64,000 nucleotides of DNA from Gambelia wislizenii (lineage: Eukaryota > Chordata > Lepidosauria > Squamata > Crotaphytidae). Location: contig JAUMIR010000001.1 of the NCBI GenBank assembly GCA_030847615.1, forward strand, positions 30,131,501-30,195,500, in the 5' to 3' direction. The notes below the pieces were generated by a model. The model searched no databases. It was given only the letters and a program-made list of their open reading frames with translations, and was not told where the DNA came from. Position 1 is the stretch's first letter. Every line of letters begins with the position of its first letter. The translations under genes were made by a program, and so were the position numbers. Positions 13,111-25,189 of this stretch are shown here, in pieces.

Positions 13111-13273
13111 GTCATGCAGCACCCAACAGATGGAGGGCAGCTCCTGGGCCTGCACAGCAACATCAAGGATGTGAGCATCCGGGTGGCCGAAATCAGCATC
13201 TATTCCCTCTCCAGCCAACCCATTGACCATGAAGATGGAAATGTCCCCTCTGGTCCCAAAATCAAAGCTTCTG
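13111..13273 (+). CDS. PACS2-like: PACS coding exon 3 of window
   Basis: The acceptor is tcttacacag and the donor GTAATG; phase 0 to 1. It encodes [10 protein letters not shown] through [10 protein letters not shown] and ends in [17 protein letters not shown] and [10 protein letters not shown] match PACS1 better, while [15 protein letters not shown] matches the PACS2 form better. This exon is therefore itself mosaic. It closes the cargo-binding region. Confidence 0.96.
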
Positions 13274-13797
13274 GTAATGTGTTGTTCCTAGAGTGTCACC
13301 TCGTAGGGGTTTTAATTCAGCTTCCTTCACCCAAGCAGCCTCCAGATATATTGGTTTACAACCCTCTTTATTTTCAGCCAGTGCAGCCATTTGCCTGCAA
13401 GCTTGGGATGATGTGAACTGTGATCCAACATAACTGGAGGATGCCAGAATGGGAGAGGGCTGGCTTATTTGAAGTTCCCTTTCACTTTTGTACTAGCTGA
13501 TGTAAAACACTTTGAGTGAGATCTTGATCTGTTTTTCCCTGCTCAGTGTCGTCCTGCCATGCCCTCCATTTGAAAATGACTTTGCTACTACGTGTTCCTT
13601 CTTTTCTGTTGTGCTCCTTGTGCCACCCCTCCCCTTCCAGAATCCTTGCAGGGGTACCCTGCCATCAGCAACAGGCTTCTCGTCCTCAACATCAGAGCTT
13701 GCCATTTCTTTGCTGGATTTTCCTTCAGTCCCCTTACTGTCCCTCTTTCCTCTTACAAGTTCACTTTGGTCATGGTCTCTGCCTTTTCCCATTCCAG
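13274..13797 (+). other. Intron between exons 3 and 4
   Basis: This 524-base intron has a pyrimidine-rich 3' half. I see no repeat element or RNA gene in it. Confidence 0.6.
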
Positions 13798-13889
13798 ACC
13801 GCTCTCCGGATATTGATAACTATTCAGAAGAAGAGGACGACAGTTTTTCTTCTGAGCAGGAAGCCAGTGATGATGCAGTACAAGGCCAG
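13798..13889 (+). CDS. PACS2-like: PACS coding exon 4 of window (acidic cluster)
   Basis: The acceptor is cattccag and the donor GTATCT; phase 1 to 0. It begins [13 protein letters not shown] and ends [10 protein letters not shown]. The [13 protein letters not shown] stretch is the acidic autoregulatory segment; in PACS1 a serine here (S278) is a CK2 target. DRSPDIDNY is PACS1-like, whereas [10 protein letters not shown] is the PACS2 form. Confidence 0.97.
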
Positions 13890-15308
13890 GTATCTGCTCC
13901 CTCCCTCTCTCCCTCTTGCATTTCTGTCTGTCACATTGGTATCGTAGACTCATAGAATCTTAGAGTTGGAAGGGGGCTCAAGAGTCATCTAGCCCAACCC
14001 ATCACCCTGCAGTAATACACAATTAAAGTACTCCTGAAAGATGCCTTTCCAACCTCTGTTTAAATACCTCCAAAGAAGGAGCTTCAGAACAAATGCTCAG
14101 CCTATGAATGTGTGTTCAGTACTAGAACCAAGTTCACAAATCCATCCATACAAAAGATGCTCCACACAAAATGCTCTTTCCTTGGAAGCCCAGGCTGGAG
14201 CTAATGCTAGCCTTTTCTTGGCACCGTGTTAGAACTTGGATCTCTAGTCCAGATTTTTGAATCCTTATGACTGTGGCTTGATCTATTTGTTTTATGGGTT
14301 TCCATTCATTGTTTTTTCCTGTTAATTGTTTTAAACTATAACTGTAAGACTCATTTTATTGTCTGTATCCCTGCCTGAGATCTCTAGCTATATACTAGGA
14401 TAGAAATATTTTAATTAATACATACATAAACATTCACTCTACTCCTAGTTTCCCTCCAGGCTTTCTTAATTCCAGCTGTCTTAATTATAGATTAATTTAG
14501 AAGGGGATAAGAGCCTTTTTATTGTCATTATCATTAATCCATTTGGTGCTGGACAACTTTGCTGATATACTGCAAATTACCCAGAAACCTTCCAATAGAT
14601 CCTGATGTACCTGTCTCCCACTCCTGCCTTAAGGAGATTAAGACACATGATTTTCTCCCTGTGTTGTCCTTTCCAGCAGTCAAATATTGGTTGCATTGAT
14701 GCCCTGCATGTCTTCTCTTTTCTGCCTCTTGCTAATGCCTTTGCTCCTGCTTTAGCACCTCAACTGTACCCAGTCTCCCTGCTCTATAGATATAAACACC
14801 TTGGAGTGGTCTACACAAAATAGAGAGGAATTAAAAGGTTGGATAACAGATGGCTCTTAGGGTAGGTGAGAGGCCCATTCCCTGAGACTGGAGATGGGAT
14901 GGATTTTTCTCCTGCCATGTAAAATGTGTTTTCTAAAGAAATTTTCCCCCTGCCTCCCTTACTTGGGAAGATGGTGGTGTTTCAGTTACAGCTTCTAACT
15001 ACAGCTGTCAAGCTGCTTTCATCCCAGGAAGAGACACGTTCAGTCCTGGTGCAGTAGAAGGGCATGAGAACCTCAGAGAGCTCTCACAGAGAACTAGTTT
15101 TATTTTGCAGTGAGACTTGAGGGAAATGCTGGGAACATTAGGGGAATGAACATTGGGTTCTAGCAACAGATGTAACTCCATTCTCATGAAGATGCCCTGT
15201 TAGGAATCCAAAGGTACAAGAATCCTAGGAGGAATTTAAAGGTGGGGGGGGAAGACACTTTGCATGCCAGAGTCTTCTGATAATGTGTTGCCATTTCTTG
15301 CTATTCAG
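13890..15308 (+). other. Intron between exons 4 and 5
   Basis: This is a 1419-base intron. It contains a reverse CR1-type 3' end at about 13948-14090 and a LINE-like AT-rich tail at about 14281-14430. The rest is unremarkable. Confidence 0.6.
13948..14090 (-). mobile_element. CR1-type LINE 3' end
   Basis: The sequence tcatagaatcttagagttgg with gtcatctagcccaaccca is the inverted CR1 tail. About 140 bases are retained. Confidence 0.75.
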
Positions 15309-15389
15309 GATTTATATGATGAAGAAGATGAAGTGCGGAAGCCGAAGAAAGCCAGGCGGAAAATGATCAGAACCACGTCAATGACTAGA
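15309..15389 (+). CDS. PACS2-like: PACS coding exon 5 of window (acidic then basic segment)
   Basis: The acceptor is ttgctattcag and the donor GTATAA; phase 0 to 0, 27 residues. An acidic start (DLYDEEDEV) runs into a basic patch (RKPKKARRK), then IRTTSMTR. KPKK plus IRTTSMTR follows the PACS2 pattern. The basic patch could act as a nuclear-localisation or membrane-binding signal (inference). Confidence 0.96.
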
Positions 15390-17574
15390 GTATAATCAAT
15401 TGTCCTTGTCTTTCTAAAAGGGAGCTCTTGGGAAACAGAATGACATGTATATCCAGCACCACAGACTGTGTGTGGGAGGCTCTCTGATTCTCCCAGCAGA
15501 TGGTAGCCTAGAGAATGGCACTTATCCTGTTGTAGAACCATCTAGCAATTGAACTCTTTGGTCCTCTTGGTACTCTGTGACTTATTGGACCTCCCTAGAG
15601 ATGCTGACAATTGGCAAAAGAAGGTTTAAAAGTGCTAATCTGTTTCTCTAAGATCTGCAGAGGCAGAATAGTGCAAATTTTACTTGCCTGGCTAGGACCC
15701 TAAAAAGGAACATCCATAGTGCAACACCATGTGGCAAGTCCTGCTTGTCTTGTTTATTCACTTCATACTTACCCCTTTCATCTTCCAAGTTACTTCATGA
15801 AATACTTTCAGAGCAAATAAAGAAAAAGAGACAGATGACAGGGTTAGATCCGTTTACCATGTCAGACTATTCTCTAGTTTCCTATTTTATTTGCCCAGGT
15901 CCATTTTTTTGCTTTTTGCTTTTGTGGGGTTGAAGGAATTAGTAAAATGTGAGTTACTTGTAGATCTTAATTTTGGGGGTACAGTTATGCCTATACATGC
16001 TGTCACATTCCACTGTGCTAAATTTGGAGCAAACTGGTGACCCAACCAATAGCCACACAACATGATCCTACACACACTTACTCAGACGTAGGGTTCAGTC
16101 TTAAATGCTCTTAAGTTCATTTTCTCTGCACAAGATCACAAGAGAAGGTCCTTTATGGCAGTTGGTTTTCAGCAATTTAACATTTTTTGTATTTCTGCTC
16201 TATCCCATGCCTTTGGTCTGCTCCGTTTTCCTGCCCCTGCTCCCAACCCCAGTTTTTCTTTATTCACATGGCTCTTTGCATGGCAAGCATCCCACATATA
16301 TGGTTGTGCAAAGCACTGGAGGCAGTTTTGTTGAGGCTGAGGCGATAATGTGTCTTGACAGCCTCCCTGTCACTCAAACACATATACACTCAAATATACT
16401 CTTGATTATGAATCCAGGAGCAAATGCCATGTTCTGTTCAGTGCCCTAAGTGCAGCTTACCCGCCTCCTTATTAAGTGGTCATTTATTGTGCTGTTGTCA
16501 TCTGTCTTTGGAATCTAAAAGAAGGTCAGAGTGAAAAACAATATTGATAGTCAGCATGAGCAAATAAATCACTTCTGAAACAGGTTTTCTCATCTGTAGG
16601 ACCAGGACATGTTGTGGAAACCTCTAGGTAGGGAATTGTAACTGGGGAAAAGTACCATAGCTAAGTCTTGCAACATTTTGTAAGGGTCTGTACATCTTGA
16701 CAGGTCTCTCGGGAGACCAATGCTTTCCTTCCCACTAGTGCCTCTCACCACTTTGGTCCTCCCAAGAGTGGAGCTGATACAACCACCAGCCTCTCCCTTG
16801 TGTTCTGCTGACACTTGTTAAGGCTGAGGGTTGGTGAGTGTGAGGGGAAGGCTGCCAGCTCTCTCCTCACTCCTGCTGTGCTCATATGAGTAGCCATACC
16901 CAGTGGCAGCACCAGCGTTGTAACAAGAGTGGAAGCTGCAATAAATTTCATGAGTGAAAGGGAGTGGAAGCCGCACTCCCAGTAGGAGCCCCAAGTGGCA
17001 ACAGGTACTGGGGGGGTAGCCAGCTTCTGAAGGAATGCATTGGGGACATTCTGCTCAGAAACCCCCAAAATCTGCAGCTGGGTCTACCAAGGGGTTTTCT
17101 TCTGGCTTGTCTGTGAGTTAACCCCTCATCCCCCACAGAAAAATTTGTATTCTTCTATATGTTTGCCAGAGCTTAGAAACGTTACGCTTTTGGGGGACTG
17201 TAGTTTCCAGCATCCTGCATTCTAGCTAAGGGATACAGTTGCAATAATCATAGTTTCAATAGTCACAGATTCAATAGTGCAATAGTCACAGATTCAACGC
17301 AGAAAGAATCACAACCCGGAAACATCACCTAGGGAGACCTTCTGCTGTGCTTTCTGCCACCGGACTTGTTTATCTCTGATTGGCCTTTTCAATCATCAGC
17401 GCGCTTGCAGAAAGTGCAGGATGAGTCCTTCCTGAATCTTAGTTCATGAAGAAAAGCCAGAGAGTTTTTAAAAATGTAGTCCAAAAAAGTTTATTTTCTC
17501 CATGCTCTGTTTTTTTCTGCTAGGTCAAATGATAAAAGCCTACAACACTCTCATTGATTTCGTTTTCATTGCAG
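15390..17574 (+). other. Intron between exons 5 and 6
   Basis: This is a 2185-base intron. I recognise no intact repeat in it. A short direct duplication of atagtcacagattcaa lies near 17255-17300. Confidence 0.5.
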
Positions 17575-17634
17575 CAACCAAACTTCAAGCAGAAATTTGT
17601 TGCCTTGCTGAAGAGGTTTAAAGTGACTGATGAG
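17575..17634 (+). CDS. PACS2-like: PACS coding exon 6 of window
   Basis: The acceptor is cattgcag and the donor GTAAGA; phase 0 to 0, 20 residues from QPNFKQKF to FKVTDE. Starting at CAACCA gives TRQPNFKQ, as in PACS1; there is no competing NAGNAG site. The segment KQKFVALLKRFKV is conserved in both paralogues. Confidence 0.96.
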
Positions 17635-17887
17635 GTAAGAAACTATAAAACTGTCCCTGTCAGATGTGTAAGACATCCTTGTTTCCTTTCTTACAAAACC
17701 TTTCTATGATCATATGATGAAGATTACAGTGTGGACTCCATGCCTCTTGTCCTCTGTGGGGGAGGAACTTAATGTGCTGGATGTCAAGGCTTTTGGAATT
17801 GTTTGGAGTTCACATGGGCTATTGAAGCAAAATGCCCTGGAAACAGACAAAAGAGATCTTTGCCTATTATTCAAAGTGGGAAGGGCT

Positions 17888-18520
17888 TGTAAAGCTTGTC
17901 TACACCATCAAATACCCCAAATCCCTATATGAATGCCCCTGAATCTGCTGCGATCAGGCCACACGTGGCATGGACTTTCCCCCAAATCAGGGGCTGTCTG
18001 GCCACATGTGGCATGGCCCAGATTCGCAGCATTTTGGGATATCTTACCAGGATGCACATTATGTGGGATTCAGGGTTTTCTGCAGAGTTTTGTCCACCAC
18101 CACCACCACCGCATCCAATTTTAAAGCTCCGGAGGCAGTTCCTGGCCGAAGAGAGAGGTTTTCTCCCTTCCCCTGGCTTGGCAACACTGCCTCCACCCAT
18201 TCTTCTGGTTGCCTGTTGCAGGAAGACATGCTTGAAGAAAGCAATGGAACTACTTCAAGGAAGCAATGGGAGAACAGGCAGAGTCAATGCTTCTGTGCCA
18301 GGGGAAGGGAGAAAACCTCTCCCTTCCACCAGGAACTGCCTCTGGAACTTTAAAATTGGTCATGCTGGTGGTGGTGGAGGTGGCAGATGAAACTCCACAG
18401 GGACAGTGAAGGCATGTCCCTGCAGAGTATAATAATGTGCAGGGCTTTGGGGGGAATGTGGCAGCATGCAGGCAAAACTCCATTCAGATTTTTTGCCCCA
18501 CATGTAGACAAGCCCTCGGT
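17888..18520. mobile_element. Foldback DNA element with gcttgtctac ends
   Basis: The left end gcttgtctaca and the right end tgtagacaagc are perfect inverted copies. Inside, about 18085-18215 and 18255-18395 form long inverted arms (shared gaggcagttcctgg and gagaggttttctcccttccc, with CAC/GTG triplet runs). It is non-coding; the exact edges and target duplication are unclear. Confidence 0.65.
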
Positions 18521-19506
18521 GGGCAGAGTATATGTAAGATGCAATCTCCAGCCAGATGCAGTAAACTTAAGGGATAGAGAACCTGCAGACAACACAGCTC
18601 CCATCCTCCCTGATTATCACTAATAGTGACTGGGACTGATAGGAGTCAGGGTCTAGCCTTGCATTGGGATCCAGCCAAGGGTTCTCCATCCTTCTAGTAG
18701 GATCAGTCTTCCAAACCATGGCGTCCTGCAGATGTGTGGACCACATATCCTATTATTCCCAAGCAGCATGGCTTTGCTGGCTTGAGACAATGGGAACTGC
18801 AGTCCAACATTTCTGCTGGCAGGGGTTTGTGGAAGGATGCACTGGGCTAGGTATGAATCTGGTTCATACATTTAGAGTTTAGATTCGGAAGGGATTATCA
18901 CTGTATTTTAAGTCTCTCTCTCTCATACACAGACATACATACCACTCCCCATGTGTTAGAAGTAGGTTAACCCACCTCCTTCCTCCCACTCTCACAATCT
19001 ACTGTTGCTTGTTATTTCCTGCACATGAAAAAAAAAACTTTCTAGGTCCTCTTTTAATCATTTTTCCTGTCCCAATTTAGCATTCACAGCTTCCCTCATT
19101 AGTAATATCTGCAAATGTCATTAGCGTGTTCTTTTAATGCCGTCTTCTCTGAACCAAAGAAAGAAAGAAATGATTTTCTGCCACACATCTCCTAATGGCC
19201 AATATATTGCCCTTTATTATGTTATAGTATTATCATTTTGGTTTTGTTTTCTCTGCTGGGTTCAGGTCATTGAAATACCATCATGAAAGATTTCCGCACC
19301 CTTAATAGTCCTACCAGATTGTAGCAGATCACAGAAGATGTTGCCACAGGAATACAGGGTACCTTCAACATAAAAGTCTTCTGTTTCATTACAAAGAGTT
19401 TATTGTCAAGATCAAGAAAGGAAAAGTGGACAGTGTTACTTCGTTCTGAACAGCTAGAAAATGGTGTCTCAGGGTATCAGGAGGCTAAATGTGTTTGCTC
19501 TGGCTC

Positions 19507-19628
19507 AGAGCTTGGGAGAATTGGTTTTCTGAACTACAGTTCCTAGAATCCACTATCCAGCATAGCCATGCTTGATGGGGGATTCTAGGAATTACTTGTC
19601 CAAAACAGTAAACTTTCCCAAGTTCTGC
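19507..19628. repeat. Palindromic element family P, copy 3
   Basis: Arms agagcttgggagaattgg and cagtaaactttcccaagttct mirror each other around catagccatgcttgatgg. Confidence 0.7.
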
Positions 19629-20829
19629 TATGGCTGCTACAGGTCACCTCATCAGGAGACTGAGAAGAGATTTTCCCTAGAATTAGTTGGCTGTTCAACA
19701 ACTCCATCATTTATTTGGGTGGTGTTTTTTTTTGCCTTGTACTACAAGCATGGGAAGCAACCCCACTGGCTTCAGTTAGCTAAATAAATTGGGATACTGT
19801 GGAGACAGATATGCTTCTGAATTCTCATGTTTTCCTCTGTGACCTAGTTGGAACATGCACTGGTTTTTGTGATAGGTACTTCTAGCATGTCATGATCAGC
19901 CATAGTATAGGATGCCGATCTTGGTAGTGTTTGTGTGGTGGTGGTTCAGGACCAGGGTTCCTGGTTCTGTGACATTTTGTTTTGTAGCATGGTTTGTTAT
20001 GCTGAGCAGTAATGGAATTGGTTACATGTAGCTTCAAAATACAGGGAATCCCAAAAGGATATTTTTAAGATTACTTCACCTAGATGCCCAGCTATTAGTT
20101 TATTGTTTTTTTTTCTTTTTAAAGAAGCATTAAAAAAATCTTACTTCCCTTCCAGTGTGGGAATAAAGGTAGCATGAGTAATAGTCCCCACCTTATTTTC
20201 TCAAAGCTTGGAAGAGTTATGGGGTGGGGAGACTATGAATCCCAGAATTCATGGTCAAAAGTATTGTAACATTCCCAACTTCTACGTCTGCCACCCAGGA
20301 ACTGACCCCACATACACAAGCACACTGCTTGATGACTTATCATCAAGTGATAACTTGGCTAGTATGAATTGGCCATTACAATAAAATTTTCATATCCCAT
20401 CAAAAGCTAAGGAATAAGTTCACACACACACACAGAGTGCCATTAGTCCCCAAGTCTAGAGGATTCAAAAGATAGAAGTGTATGCTTGAACCAGCCCTAA
20501 ACTGCAGATTGGCCATCAACAAAGGAGATTATTTGTATATAACTCCCAGAGGCATGTTCCCCTATGTTCAAGAAAGGGCCTTGTTTTTACTGTTGGTGGG
20601 TCTCAAACCCAGTGAATGGTGTTTTGGCAGACTACATTTCCAGCCTGCTGATTTAGATTATATTGGAGATGCTAGGGACAGAACAAAGACTAACCTGCTA
20701 AACTATGGCTGTTCCCATAAGGTGTATGGTTCAACTAATCACCTCTATACCAGCGAAAGTAAAATTACATTATAAAGTATTCTGCAGTCTTAGCCCACAA
20801 AACAGGCCTGCATTAGGTCACTGTTGTTA

Positions 20830-21030
20830 TTTCATAGAATAATGGAATTGTAAAGCTGGAAGAGATTACGGATAGTCCTGCCACCCTGCCAATGCAGGAA
20901 ATCGTCTGCTAAAACATCCCTGTTAGATGGCCATCCAACCTCATTTTCAAAAGCTTCAGCAAAGGAAAGCCTGCCACTCTCCACAAGGCACTCTATTCCA
21001 ATGACAAACAGCTCTTACTGTAAGTTGAGT
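20830..21030 (-). mobile_element. CR1-type LINE 3' end, degenerate
   Basis: It has tcatagaataatggaattgt, aatgcaggaaatcgtctgc and gatggccatccaacctcatt in the order expected of a reversed CR1 3' region. Confidence 0.65.
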
Positions 21031-21593
21031 AGTTGGGTATAAATTTGCATAGACTGTGATGTACTGGTAACTGAATAAGCACTTGAAGCCGGATTCAAAC
21101 CTGTTGTCACCACCATTGTAGTAAATCAATTCTCCGTTTTCTGTTTTTTCTCTTTGGACACAAAGGGCTAAAGCCAATTACTAGTCCCACCTAGAGTAGT
21201 CCCACCTAGACCCATAGAATCAGTGGGTTTACCTAACTCTTGACTCACCATTTGATTCAGTGGGTCTGCTGGTGTTACCGTAATTTAGGTCAGAATGTGT
21301 GCACTGTAAAGGCAGAGTTTATGTGGTGAGCCTTAAAAAAGTCCTAATGCTGGATCTTACTTTTCCCCAGAAGGCTGATATGGGAAACTGGGAAAGCTGG
21401 TTTTGACAATACATAATTCTGCCCTAGAAAGATTTTTTAAAACTGTATGTCTTAAGGGACCTGTTTTAAAAAAATCTTGACAAGGCAGTGATAAGAGACC
21501 TTCAGAGTTGTTTTTTTTAATGAGGTGTTCTATTTTCCAAAAGGTTTATTTAAAAAGGAAAACTCAACTTGTAGACCAGCTGCCTTGCTTATA

Positions 21594-21750
21594 GAATCAT
21601 AGAATCATAGAGTTGGAAGAACCACAAGGGCCATCTAGTCCAGCCCCCTGCCATACAAGAAATTTACACAGTCAAAGCATTCCCAACAGATGGCCATTCA
21701 GCCTCTGTTTAAAAACCTCTGAAGAAGGAGACTCTACCAAGCTATACTCA
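21594..21750 (-). mobile_element. CR1-type LINE 3' end
   Basis: Two catagaat repeats are followed by gagttggaagaaccacaagg and catctagtccagccccctgc, an inverted CR1 tail in good condition. Confidence 0.85.
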
Positions 21751-22269
21751 CAGCTGTTGGCCTCCGGTAATCTCCTCATGTGGGTAATTTTGTATAGAAT
21801 GAAGTATTTTGTGCAGAATTTGGCACTTAGAATCTTTTTGGAACGAACTGCAATACAAGTACATATATTGCATCACTGACAAAACAAAATCATAAGGAAG
21901 CATATAAGAAATATGAATCAAGCCAAGGTCTGAAAGATGTGTGAAGCAGATTACAACATGATTACTATTTTTTTAAGTCAGATAAGGTCAGACTCAAGCT
22001 TGAAAAGTTACTTTTTTATTATTGTGGCAGCTGTAGTCTAAAAAGTAGAATTTCCAGTTGCATCCAAGACACCCCTATGCTGGCATAAATCATGTTTCAG
22101 GCTTTGTTTTTGTACTTGAGCCCTGAAATTCATCAAGTAGAGCCAGGTGCAAAATAGTAGCTGAGATAGATAGAAGTACCTTAAGAACGCAGAAGCAGAC
22201 ATACTCTAAGCATACTCTGAACCTAGCGACTTGAGGATGAGTACTAGCTCAGAAGTTCTTCTATACAAA

Positions 22270-22757
22270 AACCCACTTCTGGTTTTCCTTGGTTTTTTTC
22301 TGGGCTGTGAGGCCGTGTTCTGGAATAATTCCTTTCTGACGTTTAGCCTGCATCTGTGGCTGGTTCTTCAGAGAATGGTTGGGTAGGAATATGTGTGGAG
22401 TTTATATGCTGTGAACCCCTGTTGGCGAGTATATATAAATTTGAGTGACTGAATGGTTAGTTTCTGGGTATAGAAATGCAAGGCTGATTAGTATCTGTTT
22501 GGCTAATGGTTGGTTGATGGGCCATTATCTGCTGGAAATCCCCCTGTCCCTGGGTGGAATTCCTTTGTAAATATTGAGTTTTGATTCTATTGTTCTTCAA
22601 AACTGGGAGCCAGATTTTGTTTACTTTTAAGGTTTCTTCTTTCCTGTTGAAGTTGTCCAGGTGTTTGTAGATTTCAATAGCTTCTCTGTGCATTCTGACA
22701 TGATAGTTGTTGGCCTGGTCCAGAATTTCTGTGTTTTTAAATAGCATTTTGTGTCCA
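22270..22757 (-). mobile_element. Penelope-like element 3' part (left arm of head-to-head pair)
   Basis: The minus strand encodes ILDQANNYHVRMHREAIEIY and WLPVLKNN, matching the C-terminal tail that follows the GIY-YIG endonuclease of Penelope-like ORFs (family knowledge). It then runs into the terminal repeat with ctgaagaaccagccacagatgcagg and aacacggcctcacagccc. It is 5'-truncated. Confidence 0.75.
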
Positions 22758-22968
22758 GGCCAACAACTATTATGTCAGAATGCACAGAAAAGCCATTGTT
22801 GGCCTAGTGCACACTCCTACCCAACCATTCTCTGAAGATGACAGCCACAGATGCAGGCAAAATGTGAGAAAGAAACTCTTCCAGAACACGGCTTCTCAGC
22901 CTGGAAAAAATCCAAGGAAAATCTATGGATGCCGGCCGTGTAAGCCTTTGACTCCGCTTTTGGTTTTC
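22758..22968 (+). mobile_element. Penelope-like element 3' part (right arm of head-to-head pair)
   Basis: It starts with the same aggccaacaactat block in the opposite orientation, has lost most of the coding tail, and continues with ctgaagatgacagccacag and a terminal aaaatctatggatgccgg block. Confidence 0.7.
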
Positions 22969-24524
22969 CCTAAAGCAGTATTTTCTAGCAAATTAATTTA
23001 GGGGCACCTAAATTAGGAGAACCTTTTGGTTGTTGCTGTTGTAAAACAACTATGAACCAGAAACACTTGATGATCTTCTGAAAGACAGAATCCTCTATAT
23101 TCCAATTGCCACTGTGGTGGCCTTTGAGGACAGAAGAACAGCTGTGCTCCATTGTGTCTGGACCTCATGGCTCCCTCTGGATTCCAAATGCCATTGCTGT
23201 GGTGTCTGAAGGAGAGAAGAGCAGTCAGGCACAGCTTCATCATACCTACATCCCAGTGGCTGGTGAGAGCCCCATCCTCCAACTGGCATTGCTATGGCCT
23301 CTAAGGGAGGGGGGAAAAATAAACCAGAGTCTGCTTGACTTATTCTCCTTCCCCACTGCCATCCTCTTTTCCTTGTGTTCTGTCTTATTTTGACTATAAG
23401 CCTGAGGGAGCTGTCAAATTAATAATTCGTAAGACTCTCTGTGAGCATTTTGTCTGAAGGGCAGGATATAAATACTCTAAATAAATCATAAATAAATTTA
23501 AGTAAAAATCCTACAGGAAGTTTCCCCCATCTCTTTTCTTCCCATCTCCAAATTAAGAAATAAAGGGAAATAATCTTTCAAAAGAAAAATATTGTTTGGC
23601 TGCTCCTCTCGTCACACTGCTTTGATATGTTCACTTTTCAGACGATACCCCTACTCCAAACTAATCCATACAAACCATTTCTGAACTGGATACTGAGAAA
23701 ATAGTTTGCAGTGTCCAGTTACCTCTCTTCTGGCTGTTGTAAGGAGGAAATGCAATGAGGGCCTTGTGGAGAAGCTCTGATAAAACTTTTCCATATGCTC
23801 AAAGAAGTGATAACTTTGGAATAAGCAGTATTATCTGGAGTAGACCTTTGAATGGTGAATCAACACATAGGTAAATTCAGTGAGTCAGTGGGTTTACTCT
23901 GGTCAGAACTAAAAATAGGATTTAAGCTGTACTCTTAGATGAACCAAGTGGGATTGATTTAATTTGACCTGTATCCTACCTTTCTTCCAGACCTGAGACT
24001 CAAGACCCTAATAATCCCAACTAGAGTAGATCTATTGAATCAGTTATATTTATCTATGAGTTGAGTCACCAATTGTATAGTTCATTCAGTGGCTCTAATT
24101 TAGTGGGGATTAATCAACAGGGTTGCTGCAGAAGTGACTCACAACAAGATTAAAACAGATACAGATAAAATTAATTTTAAAAAGGGATTTTTAAAAAAGA
24201 CAAAAAATTATAATATTAAAAAGCTATTAAATTATAATATTAAAACACAACTGAATGAAGAAATTACATCAGCAAAAATGTATAACACTGCCTGCTGAAA
24301 AGCCCCTTTTTCAGCAGCCAGTCAGTTCTCCAAATACAACCTGGATAAAATGTTTTTGCCTGCTGGTAGAAAGCCAACGGGGAGGGGTCCAGCCTAGCCT
24401 CCCATAGAAGAGAGTTGACAGTATGGAAGAAACCAGCAAGAAGAAATCCTCTGAGTTATCAGGATGTGGTAATGTCAAGTTGCTCAGGCAGATGGCCTCT
24501 CCTTCATGTCATACTCTTCCTTTT

Positions 24525-24697
24525 AACCTTTCTGGTTACATGAAACTCATAGGGTGGTGGACTTCCCTTCCTTGGAGATCTTTAAACAGAGGTTGGATGG
24601 CCATCTAGCTGGAGTGGGTTAGTGATGTACATCTACATGTTTGGGGATGGACCAGCTGGCTCTTGCAGTCCCTTCCAACTCTGTGATTCTGTGAAAA
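24525..24697 (+). mobile_element. CR1-type LINE 3' end, plus orientation
   Basis: The sequence tttaaacagaggttggatgg with cttgcagtcccttccaactc and tgtgattctgtg is a CR1 tail in sense. Confidence 0.75.
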
Positions 24698-24969
24698 GGG
24701 ATTCAATATAATGAAGGTCAATGTATCACTCAAGAGGATACCCCCTTCCCCGTTACTGATATATTAATGAGGTGTTTTAACCCTGCCTTTCCAGGTTACA
24801 AATTTCCCCCTTCAGTGAAGGAAGGACCATTGCCCTGAACAGAGGGTGTGATTAACAATATGGTTTTCTGATGCTATTTTCTGTTGATCTTGTTCAATCA
24901 TTCATTAATTAGTTATATTTGTATCCCACCTTTCACCCATAAAAAGAAATAAAGGAATAGAGTAAAACA

Positions 24970-25180
24970 TTTGAGACTTACTGGCATTTCTAGACATTTC
25001 TAGAATAAGCTTTCATGGATGCAGTCCACTTTGTCAGACACAGTCAGATCTATCTGATGAAGTGGACTGAGTCCACAAAAGCTTATGCTAGAAATCTCTT
25101 CCTCCCAGTTTTTCTCAAAGATGCAACTGGATTCCTTTATTTCCTATGCTAAAACAGACTAACACAACTATCTGCCTCTA
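24970..25180 (+). mobile_element. SINE/retrozyme-like repeat with hammerhead-like core
   Basis: It contains CTGATGA (25054-25060), an inverted pair GTGGAC/GTCCAC, then AAAAGCTTATGCT, and downstream aaaacagactaacacaacta. The same repeat appears reversed at 45515-45650. Similar repeats are common in turtles and other reptiles. Confidence 0.6.
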
Positions 25181-25189
25181 AAAGATCAG

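Noticed and set aside
13512..13955. Open frame of 147 codons overlapping exon 4
   Set aside because: It runs through intron 3, exon 4 and intron 4; the splice-site-bounded exon in the PACS frame explains the conserved part.
17896..18390. Open frame of 164 codons, plus strand
   Set aside because: It lies entirely inside the foldback DNA element; low-complexity residues and no family resemblance.
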